From Pseudomonadota bacterium (GTDB lineage: Bacteria > Pseudomonadota > Gammaproteobacteria > Steroidobacterales > Steroidobacteraceae), in NCBI GenBank assembly GCA_016703895.1, contig JADJBE010000004.1, forward strand, positions 186,001 through 250,000: a stretch of 64,000 nucleotides of DNA, read 5' to 3'. A program made the position numbers and the translations under genes. The notes below the pieces were generated by a model, which did not search any database, was not told the DNA's origin, and saw only the letters and a program-made list of their open reading frames with translations. Numbering within the stretch: position 1 is the first letter of the stretch; each line of letters opens with the position of its first letter. Of this stretch, positions 27,124 through 34,461 are shown in pieces.

Positions 27124-27340
27124 TTGGATCACCCTGCCATTCCTGTGCCAATCGAGAGTATCCGTAGAAGTACTCAATTGGCCAGTAGTGAGACGAGACC
27201 CTCAATATTAGCGAGCCACTTCCAGATTGAGGCCTAGCCTACGATTGTCGCTGGTGCTGGTCATACCTGCAACATCGCCCACAGGTTACTCTGCGATTCA
27301 GGCCAAGGAAAACCTACCTGCATGAGCATGGAGCATTTGA

Positions 27341-27514
27341 ATGACACGACTGGAATACACCGACGCGAGTTCGAATAAGTTTTGGGAAGTTGTTGTCGAA
27401 GACACGTCGCGTACGGTGCGCTACGGCAAGATCGGGTCGGCAGGGACCGCCAAGACTGAGTCGTTTGCCGATGCGAGCGCTGCGGCGGTATCAGATGTTC
27501 GTTTCCATGAATGA
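27341..27514 (+). pseudogene. WGR-domain protein fragment cut by an insertion sequence
   Basis: From ATG 27341 the frame reads MTRLEYTDASSNKFWEVVVE, TVRYGKIGSAGTAKTESFAD and ASAAAV. This is the start of a WGR domain, named for W-G-R and found in MolR-like and PARP-like proteins. Homology stops after AAAV at about 27490, the frame closes at 27514, and transposon sequence follows. The rest of the gene is not found on the far side of the IS nest. Confidence 0.7.
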
Positions 27515-27599
27515 GGCGAAGCTCTATATAACAGGAAGCCATTGCGGTGCTCGAGCCAGCCCTAGAAGGTTGGGTCCCGGGAAAACAGAAGATGTATGG

Positions 27600-27955
27600 G
27601 TAATCCTCCCATTTTCCGTAGGGCTGAGAAGTGGGACTACGCGGCCATGGCCAGCCGCTGTATCAGTGTAAATCCGCCCAAGGCCATGTTGGGACGTTCG
27701 TGATGGTATGCCCACAGCCAGCGCGTGGCGAACCGCTGCACTTCAGCCAGATTGTCGAACAGATACTGTGCTAACCACTCGTAGCGCACCGTCCGGTTGA
27801 ACCGCTCTACGTATGCATTCTGCTGCGGCTTGCCCGGCTGGATATACTCGATCCGGATGCTGCGTCGGGTTGCCCATGCCTGCAGCGCTGCACTGATACA
27901 TTCTGGGCCGTAGTACATACGGAACGGTAGCCAGTCATCGCCGGCGACAGCATCC
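27600..27955 (-). mobile_element. IS3-family transposase OrfB, C-terminal fragment
   Basis: The minus strand encodes YGPECISAALQAWATRRSI, IEYIQPGKPQQNAYVERFNR and WLWAYHHERPNMALGG. This is the C-terminal part of the integrase core of IS3-type OrfB. The conserved DNGPE reads YYGPE, so the second catalytic Asp is lost; the Glu of YVERFNR remains. The N-terminal part of the same kind of OrfB lies at 29516-29850, on the other side of an IS110 element. About 100 central residues, including the first catalytic Asp, are missing. Confidence 0.75.
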
Positions 27956-27991
27956 TAAGGTTGTTCGACGACCTTGAGGAGGACACCGACG

Positions 27992-29280
27992 ATGACTAGC
28001 AACACAGATCCTAACGCGCCCAGAACTTGGGTCGGCATTGATATTGCAAAGGGCTTTAACGTAGCGCTTGCGGAACATGAGGACGGCCGTCAGCAGCGCT
28101 TTCGCTTCGTCCACAGTCTCGAGGACTATGATCGCCTGGTCGCCTTTTTGCGAGCCAGCTCCAGTCCTTGTCGCATCGCCTTTGAGCCCACAGCTGATTA
28201 CCACCGTACGTTGGGCTATCGATTGGTATCTGAGGGATTCGATGTGGTCTTGGTCTCCTCTGTGGCAGGAGCTCGCATGCGGGAGGCAATCTTCAACTCA
28301 TGGGACAAAGAACGATCAGAAGGATGCGGCAGTGATCATGCGATTGCTCAAGCACGGCATGACGCATGCGTTACTGCGACCCTGTGCTGATGCGCACTCA
28401 TGATCTGCAGGAGCTTTCCAAAACGTATCACCACATTGCGCGTGCTCGAACTCGACTTCAGCACGTCCTGATCACTCACTACCTGACACTCTATTGGCCA
28501 GAGATTGAAAGGTTCTGGTTGCCGCAACGTAACGAGTGGTTCATCCGTCTATTGCTGCGCTTTCCCACTCCACAGACCGCAACGGCACTGTCTTTAGACG
28601 CGTTTGGCGAGATCGCTGGTCCGCTGATGGGCCGAAGAGTCCATAAGCAGGCGAAGATCGAAGAGATTTACAACCTGGCCAGCTATAGCATTGCGTTGCC
28701 TATTCGCGAAGATTCACCTGCGGTGGCAACATTCCGGATGCAGCTCGAGCGCTACCTGCAGCTGTGCAAAACTCGCAACGAGCTGGAAGCACAGGCCGAT
28801 GCGCTGTTGCAGTCTCGGGCTGATTACCAGCAACTCAAGTCGCTGCCTGGCGTGGGGCCTATAATCGCTCTGGTCATCCTCGCAGAGGCTGGCGATGTCA
28901 GGCGCTTCTCTCACCATCGGCAATTTCTCAAGTTTTGCGGCTTGGACCTGTGCAAGAGTCAGTCTGGCGCCTCAAGGTCGCGTGAACAGCTCAGTACACG
29001 CGGCAACGCCCGCATTCGCTGCGCTCTGTGGATGGCCGCGATCAGCGCTGTCCGCATGAAGGAGAACTCCTTCCGTGATAAGTACCTGCGCTATGTCGCC
29101 CAGGCTCCGGATGACGCCGATCTCAAACGTAAAGCACGCACCGCGGTCACGGCCAAGATGGCCAGGGTGGTTTATGCAGTAGTTAAAAAGCAGAGCCTAT
29201 ACAGGCCGCGCTTCGAGCTCAGTTTGCCCAGCGGATCGATCCCTCTCACACGGGCCGTCGAGGCCTTCGGGACCTCGTAG
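27992..29280 (+). pseudogene. IS110-family DEDD transposase with two frameshifts
   Basis: Frame 1 from ATG 27992 gives the RuvC-like start (TWVGIDIAKGFNVALAEHED, IAFEPTADYHRTLGYRL). The DEDD residues Asp and Glu are seen there. Near 28300 the frame moves to KNDQKDAAVIMRLLKHGMTH, with the last two Asp. Near 28365 it moves again to THDLQELSKTYHHIARARTR and stays open to 29280. The C-terminal transposase_20 domain is complete (LKSLPGVGPIIALVILAEAG, then SGASRSREQLSTRGN with the catalytic Ser region). The family uses a structured RNA to pair target and donor. Two breaks make this copy inactive unless they are read errors. Confidence 0.82.
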
Positions 29281-29515
29281 ATAATGCTAGGACCTTCCGC
29301 TGGGACCTTATGCTGTTTTAGGTGCGATGAAGGCCACCGACCGAAGGTGGACCTTGTGTTCATTATGGTCAGCCAAGGATCTCTTGATTGCGGAAGACCG
29401 CCAGGTAACTGCCGCTCAGGCGGCCAGTGAGCGACGCGAAGCCCTTGTGGATCGCGTACGGGATGTCTGTTGTCGGAGAAATGGTTTGCTTTCGTTCTTA
29501 GTACGTTGTCACAGC
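29281..29515 (+). ncRNA. candidate IS110/IS1111 bridge-RNA (seekRNA) region
   Basis: The IS110 element leaves only about 35 bases before its transposase but about 235 after it. In IS1111-group elements the guide RNA is encoded in that downstream end. Local stems are visible: GCCGC-TCAG-GCGGC at 29411-29424, ACGCGA...TCGCGT at 29434-29457, and CCACC...GGTGG near 29332. The RNA assignment is an inference from element layout. I cannot define its ends or loops. Confidence 0.35.
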
Positions 29516-29850
29516 GTAGAATCGCGGGTTGTCCGCGCCATGCGCTTCTTGGGCTTGATCCGCAGGTTCAGCTCCAGCTGGCAGTAAATCCGGAACACCC
29601 GCTGGTGGTTCCAGCCATAGCCCCTGACGTTGCGCAGGAACAAGAAGCACAGCCCAAAACCCCAGTTGCGATGGTTGTCCGTCAGACGCACCAGCCAGTC
29701 AGCGATCTTCGTGTTCTCGGCATCCAGCTTCGGCTCGTATCGGTAGCCGCTCTGGCTCAAGCCAAAGGCCTCACAGGCGAGCCGGATGCTCAATCCTCGT
29801 TCTTCCACCGCCCATCTGGCCACCTCGCGTCGGCGAGATGGCTTTAGTGG
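29516..29850 (-). mobile_element. IS3-family transposase OrfB, N-terminal fragment
   Basis: The minus strand encodes EVARWAVEERGLSIRLACEA, FGLSQSGYRYEPKLDAENTK and NHRNWGFGLCFLFLRNVRGY up to RIKPKKR. This is the standard start of an IS3-type OrfB (HTH_21 region). It stops where the IS110 element begins. The expected start codon position reads CTA instead of ATG, so it is also degraded at its 5' end. OrfA is not found. Confidence 0.75.
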
Positions 29851-29907
29851 AGCTCACCCACTTTCGTGGACGGGTAGTTGTCTAAATCCTGCTCTCGTCG
29901 CTGACTG

Positions 29908-30198
29908 TTAGTCTCCTCTCAAAGTTGTTCGGCGACAAGCGATCGATCGACAGGACAGCCCTGCTTGCATGCCTCTGGATATCTCTTCGCGCTCAGCGGT
30001 CGACAACCGAAGCGCAGAGCGAGGCTTACTCCTCGACTTCAGGCCGCCAGATCGAGCAAGCAGCCGTTGCACGGACTTCGACGAACAGCCAATGACCACA
30101 GCCGCTTCTGAGTGCGTATGTCCAGAACGGATGAGGGCCTGTAGACGCCCTCGCTCTTCAGGCGTTAGTCGATCCGCAGGACCAGATCCATGACCCAT
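29908..30198 (-). mobile_element. IS30-family transposase N-terminal fragment
   Basis: From ATG 30198 the minus strand reads MGHGSGPADRLTPEERGRLQ, SGHTHSEAAVVIGCSSKSVQ and LRLSTAEREEISRGMQAGLS. These are the two N-terminal helix-turn-helix units of an IS30-type transposase. Homology ends at SCRSIA, about 100 residues in, followed by a stop. The DDE catalytic domain is absent. It is the third broken IS in this cluster. Confidence 0.65.
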
Positions 30199-30336
30199 AG
30201 TGAACTCCCGGAAAGGCGATAGGATGCTCCCCGTGCGCTCCGAGTGGTGCAACGACCGTCTGAATCCGCCGGGTCAACTGCAGAGAGCGGGTATCGGCCG
30301 GATCAACGTGCACTCGCGTGGCTGCAATTTTGGCGA

Positions 30337-32337
30337 TCAGGGAATTCGCTCCACTTGAATGAACATCTGGTAGATAGCCGGCCGCTCCGGAAACGCGAGC
30401 GTGCCGCTGATGTTCCGGTCCTCGAACTGCAGCACCATGACGCCGGGCTTCGGGGCAATGACGCCCACTCGCGCAATGGGGGGCGTGCCGAACAGACCGC
30501 CACTCGGGCCGTTGGCCACCGGTGACGGAATCGGACCCAGCGCGGGCCGCGCCAGCGCCGCTTCGATGATCTCGCGCGTCAGCACAATGACATGGTTGGG
30601 CAGCGCCGTCTGATCGCGCCCGTTCTCCTGCAAGCCGAGCGGGCGATCGCCACTTTGCGACAGGAGGCCGACGATCGGGACGCCGCCGCCGCCCAACATG
30701 ATCATCGTATCCGTGATGCTGTGTGCGAGCGACGTACCGCCTGCATTGGAGTCGTTGCCCGACATGCCGAACTTCAACGGCAGGAAAGTCTTCTGCGCGA
30801 TCTCGTCGTGCACGCCCTGCTTCGTGAACAGCGCCGAATTGAGCATGGCCTGGTTCTGCTGCCACTGGACGAAGTATCCGTTGGCCCCGTCCTGCTCCCA
30901 CAGACTCGGCGAGATCAGCAGCGCAGTGCCGCCATCGACCAGCGTTCCTTCAAAAATCCGCATGGGGAAAGTGCTGGCCTGCGCCGGCACACTTCGCATC
31001 GCGATGAATCCGCCGTCGGGAATCATGTCGCCGTCGCGGATGCCGCCGGTCGCGCTTCTCGTGCCAGCCTGCAGCCGCTGCGCGCCAAACTTATTCACGT
31101 CACCATGCACAGCGCTGATGTGCGTCTCCACCGCGGCGAGTTGCCCGGTGTGCCGGTCGTAGCTGCGCACATAAGCGGCGGCATAAACCTCATCACCCAC
31201 GCCATCGCGCGACAGCATGTCGTCCGCCGATGCCTGATAGGCGCGCAAACCCGTGATCGTCACCATGTACTTGTCGGCCGTCTTTGCCGCCGGGGGTGGC
31301 GGTGACGTTGCGGGATCCGTAGGGGTCGATGCCGGCGTGGGCGCGGAGGTCGCGGGCGGCGCGGTTGCCGTCGCCACCCCGGTCACGTCCAGACTGACTC
31401 GCGAGAACTCGGATCCCGGCGTCGTCACATTGTTAGGGTAGTAGCTCGCAACCGCCCATTCCTGCAAACCGCCTGGCACATTGAATGCCGGCACCATCAC
31501 CTTGTTAGTACCTTGGGCGTAGAAACCTCCGCCACCCTGATTCACGCGTTGTCCGCCCGGCTCGAGCCCGGGGCCAAACACCGCGTAGTACTCCGCTTCG
31601 GGAACCGGATTCCAGCCGAGCAGGACTTCGCCTGGCAGTCCCTGCGAGGCGGTAAAGCCGGTCGGATTCACCGGCGTCACCGGGGCGGTTGCAGGCATCG
31701 CGGGCATCGGTGCCCCTGCGGGCGCCGAGGCGACCGCAACCGATACGGGCGGATTGCTCATCGGTACTGCAGTGCCGATTGCGGGAGCTGCCGGCTGCAC
31801 CGAGCCTGTCGCGACCGGCTGCGGCATCTGCCTAGGCGCCGGTGTGCTCACGCCCTGAATCGGTACCACGGTCATGGCCGGTGGCGAAGGATTTGCCGCC
31901 AGTGCGAGGCAGGGCGGCGGATTCACCGTGCCTTTCGGCGGGTCCAGCGTGAAGGTGGCCGATTGCTGAATGGAAACGCCCGGCGCGCGCGACGCAGCGG
32001 GCAGCGATTGCGCGGGGTATCGCGCGGTGACGGTTGCGGTCCCTCCCGCGCCTCCCTGGCAACCGCAGGCTTCGTAGTGAGATGCGTCGATGTGTCGGCC
32101 AGCGGCCGCAGTGCCACCGCTGACCGACATGTCAAAGTCAGCCATGGTGATGCGATATCCCTGCGGATTGCGCGGGACGTCCTGGGTCACCGGATCCTTC
32201 AGCGTGAGATGGACCGCGCCACACATGCCCACCGGCAGCGGGTTAAGTGTCGGAGTGAGCACCACCTGCCATGGCGGCGTTTGTGCGCCTGCTACCGCAG
32301 ACATCAAGAGCAGCGCGACGCTCAGCAAGATCTTCAT
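30337..32337 (-). CDS. large secreted Pro-rich protein of unknown function
   Basis: A 666-residue protein with a Sec signal peptide (MKILLSVALLLMSAVAGAQ). The N-terminal 150 residues form a beta-rich domain with a Cys pair (YEACGC). A Pro/Ala/Thr-rich linker follows (residues 150-225), then a segment that looks like a fibronectin-type module (GFTASQGLPGEVLLGWNPVP). A second linker leads to a C-terminal domain of about 300 residues starting KYMVTITGLRAYQASADD. I do not recognise that domain. It begins one base after the stop of the second secreted gene and is the last of a three-gene operon divergent from an ECF sigma factor and kinase. Confidence 0.75.
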   Translation of the reverse strand: MKILLSVALLLMSAVAGAQTPPWQVVLTPTLNPLPVGMCGAVHLTLKDPVTQDVPRNPQGYRITMADFDMSVSGGTAAAGRHIDASHYEACGCQGGAGGTATVTARYPAQSLPAASRAPGVSIQQSATFTLDPPKGTVNPPPCLALAANPSPPAMTVVPIQGVSTPAPRQMPQPVATGSVQPAAPAIGTAVPMSNPPVSVAVASAPAGAPMPAMPATAPVTPVNPTGFTASQGLPGEVLLGWNPVPEAEYYAVFGPGLEPGGQRVNQGGGGFYAQGTNKVMVPAFNVPGGLQEWAVASYYPNNVTTPGSEFSRVSLDVTGVATATAPPATSAPTPASTPTDPATSPPPPAAKTADKYMVTITGLRAYQASADDMLSRDGVGDEVYAAAYVRSYDRHTGQLAAVETHISAVHGDVNKFGAQRLQAGTRSATGGIRDGDMIPDGGFIAMRSVPAQASTFPMRIFEGTLVDGGTALLISPSLWEQDGANGYFVQWQQNQAMLNSALFTKQGVHDEIAQKTFLPLKFGMSGNDSNAGGTSLAHSITDTMIMLGGGGVPIVGLLSQSGDRPLGLQENGRDQTALPNHVIVLTREIIEAALARPALGPIPSPVANGPSGGLFGTPPIARVGVIAPKPGVMVLQFEDRNISGTLAFPERPAIYQMFIQVERIP

Positions 32338-32338
32338 A

Positions 32339-33013
32339 TCAATGGGACGCGAACGGATCCGACCTTACGGGCAGCGGCGGCACAGTGCCCCGATGCACGA
32401 AGGGGTCGGTAGCGCCGCCCTGCGGGTTGCCCGGCGCAACTTGCACCGCCGACGCGGGGACCGAATCACAGGCGTCTGCGGCAGTTTGTTCTGGCGGTGG
32501 TTGCGGCATTGTCTCGGCGCACTGGTGTTCCTCCGCCAGCAGAGCCAAACGCATCAGCCGTGGATCATTGAACGCGCCAAGCATGTCCCCAGCCCCCGAG
32601 ACCTGGTCAGCGCGTGCCTGCTGCCGGCCCGGCTGCTGACGCGTTTCCAGGGCAAGTTTTTCGGCATTGGCCTTGGCGTGAATGGCGTTTGCCACAGGTG
32701 GCGGCGCGCGGTTCGCGGCGATCAGCGCCGGCAACTGAGCCTGCTGCAACTGCTGTTGCTCGGCGACCTGCTGCGACAAGACTTGCGCAGAACGACAGAC
32801 TTTCTCTTTGGACGCTGCGGCCGCACCCGACACATTGCGCTTCTGCATGATCTGCCCGATTTCGCGCGAGATCTCAGCGCAGCTAAGCGCCTGATCGCCG
32901 GCACGTTCGGGCGCAGGCGCGACGATTTGCAGGCGCGAGAAGTCGGTGGGCGTGCCCTGCGCCCAGCAATTGGCGGCAACGAAGCAGGCCGCGACAACGT
33001 GGATGCCACGCAT
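32339..33013 (-). CDS. secreted protein of unknown function (middle gene of trio)
   Basis: A 224-residue protein with a signal peptide (MRGIHVVAACFVAANCWAQG). The mature part has a helical segment with conserved-looking CAEISREIGQIMQKRN and several Cys, then a Gln-rich coiled-coil-like stretch (SQQVAEQQQLQQAQ), and a Pro-rich C-terminus. No family is recognised. It is separated by 3 bases from the first secreted gene and by 1 base from the third, so the three are one transcription unit and probably work together in the envelope. Confidence 0.7.
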   Translation of the reverse strand: MRGIHVVAACFVAANCWAQGTPTDFSRLQIVAPAPERAGDQALSCAEISREIGQIMQKRNVSGAAAASKEKVCRSAQVLSQQVAEQQQLQQAQLPALIAANRAPPPVANAIHAKANAEKLALETRQQPGRQQARADQVSGAGDMLGAFNDPRLMRLALLAEEHQCAETMPQPPPEQTAADACDSVPASAVQVAPGNPQGGATDPFVHRGTVPPLPVRSDPFASH

Positions 33014-33016
33014 AAA

Positions 33017-33685
33017 CTATTGCGCCAGCGCGATGGTTAGCACTGCGGTCGCGATCTGCTCGAGCATTGGCCCAATCACGTCTTCGCCGTCCTGCGTAGC
33101 CTTGGCCTCCAGCGATTTCTTCACCGGACTGCTGGCGCCGCCGACTTTTGACAACAGATACTCGACCGTCAGCGTGTCGCCTTTTTTCACGTTCGACTGC
33201 TGCGCGCCGGTCATCGCCGCCATGTAATCCTGCTGGGCGTCCTGCGCGGCGACGTTTACCGCCACCGAGGCCGCCTGCGCAGCGACCATGCCACCCATGC
33301 TGCCCATGCTGCCGGACATACCGCCCAGCATGGGCAATGCACCGGCGAGTGGTGCAAGTTTGCGGAATACGCTCCCGGCAGCGGACTTCTTTTTCTGCGT
33401 CAGCGTGGTTTCCAGTACATAGCTGCAGTTCTTTTCGGCCGCCTCGGCCTCGATCTGCATCGCGATGCGCGCGTCGAGCCGCACTAACTGCACCGATGGC
33501 CCCGCCATATATTGACCGAGCGCCGTGCGGACCGGCTCGCTGACGTCGATCTGGGAATTGTTACCTTGGCCGAGCTGCGCCCTTGGCAGCGCTATACACA
33601 CGACGGGCGTGAGCGCGCCGGCCATCGAGGTCACGTGCAGCGAAGCGAGCAGCAGCGCGAGGCTGATCGACGAGTGACGTTTCAT
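33017..33685 (-). CDS. secreted protein of unknown function (first gene of trio)
   Basis: From ATG 33685, with a GGGAGA ribosome-binding site, this gives 222 residues with a signal peptide (MKRHSSISLALLLASLHVTS). An upstream in-frame start at 33787 exists but has no site and a non-signal N-terminus. The mature part has VVCIALPRAQLGQGN, a domain around VQLVRLDARIAMQIEAEAAE, and a Gly/Met/Ala-rich hydrophobic patch (LPMLGGMSGSMGSMGGM) that could insert in a membrane or self-assemble. The C-terminal part (ATQDGEDVIGPMLEQIATAV) looks conserved. The function is unknown. It leads the trio opposite the ECF sigma gene. Confidence 0.72.
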   Translation of the reverse strand: MKRHSSISLALLLASLHVTSMAGALTPVVCIALPRAQLGQGNNSQIDVSEPVRTALGQYMAGPSVQLVRLDARIAMQIEAEAAEKNCSYVLETTLTQKKKSAAGSVFRKLAPLAGALPMLGGMSGSMGSMGGMVAAQAASVAVNVAAQDAQQDYMAAMTGAQQSNVKKGDTLTVEYLLSKVGGASSPVKKSLEAKATQDGEDVIGPMLEQIATAVLTIALAQ

Positions 33686-33882
33686 GATGTTTCTCCCGTA
33701 CGTTCGTGGTGGTCTCGCACTGAACATACGCGTCAAAAAACAGGCCGTCACGTTGAAATTGTTAGAAAAAAAAGAAAGTTCAAACATGATACGAATGCCG
33801 AATCAACTGCACGTTAGGAGATAGCAGAAGGTAGGTGTACGCTTGATGCGCGCTCCTGCGATCCACAAGTGCAAGCCAAAAC
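33686..33882. promoter_or_regulatory. divergent promoter region between the secreted trio and the ECF sigma factor
   Basis: About 197 bases separate the start of the trio (minus strand) from the GTG start of the sigma gene (plus strand). It is AT-richer than its surroundings, with an A-tract (TTGTTAGAAAAAAAAGAAAG) near 33760. Promoters in both directions must lie here. I could not assign -35/-10 boxes with confidence. Confidence 0.45.
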
Positions 33883-34461
33883 GTGTCCAGCAAACCCCTC
33901 TCACCTCCTGAGATCACGCGGTTGCTCGCGCAGTGGGGCGCGGGTGATCGCGGCGCATTCGACAGTCTGTTTCCGCTGCTGTATCCCACGCTCAGCCGAC
34001 TAGCCAATCGCGAGCTCAGAAAGGAGCGGGATGGGCATACGCTGCAAACCACAGCGCTGGTCAATGAGGCCTTTATCGAACTCGCCGGTCAACGCCAGGT
34101 GCAGTTTGAAACTCGCGGACACTTTCTCGCAGTTGCTGCATTCGTGATGCGCCGGATACTGACCGAATACGCGCGCAGTCGCGCGGCATTGAAGCGCGGT
34201 GGCGGCGCAGCCATCGTCACGCTCATCGACCCGGATGCATTGGAAAGCGACGCCGGCCTTGCCGAGATCACTGCGGTCGATGCCGCAATCGATGCTCTGG
34301 AACAAGTGGATGCACGCGCGGCGCGCGTCGTGGTGCTGCGCTTTTTTGGCGGGCTGTCGCATGAAGAAACGGCCGCGGTACTCGGCGTGTCGGTTATCAC
34401 GGTCAAGCGTGAGTGGGCCGCCGCCAAGGCGTGGCTCAAGCAGGAACTGTCGCCATCGTAA
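33883..34461 (+). CDS. ECF-type sigma factor (Sigma70_ECF, kinase-linked group)
   Basis: A 192-residue sigma factor from a GTG. Region 2 is LFPLLYPTLSRLANRELRKE, then LQTTALVNEAFIELAGQ and FVMRRILTEYARSRAALKRG. Region 4 holds the helix-turn-helix GGLSHEETAAVLGVSVITVK. The ALVNEA/RRILTEYAR pattern fits the ECF subgroup found next to Ser/Thr kinases, rather than the anti-sigma-controlled types. The kinase gene overlaps its 3' end, so they are translationally coupled. Phosphorylation by the kinase is the likely control. The secreted trio opposite is the obvious candidate regulon. Confidence 0.88.
   Translation: MSSKPLSPPEITRLLAQWGAGDRGAFDSLFPLLYPTLSRLANRELRKERDGHTLQTTALVNEAFIELAGQRQVQFETRGHFLAVAAFVMRRILTEYARSRAALKRGGGAAIVTLIDPDALESDAGLAEITAVDAAIDALEQVDARAARVVVLRFFGGLSHEETAAVLGVSVITVKREWAAAKAWLKQELSPS

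Larger units (their letters stand above)
27956..29515 (+). mobile_element. IS110-family element inserted in an IS3 element
   Basis: About 1.56 kb separates the two halves of the IS3 OrfB. It holds an IS110-type transposase and about 235 non-coding bases downstream of it. The boundaries are estimated from where IS3 coding stops and resumes. I see no terminal inverted repeats, which fits IS110 elements. Confidence 0.65.

Noticed and set aside
31513..32412. Long plus-strand frame opposite the 666-residue secreted protein
   Set aside because: His/Arg-rich shadow of the real minus-strand gene, without signal peptide or domain.
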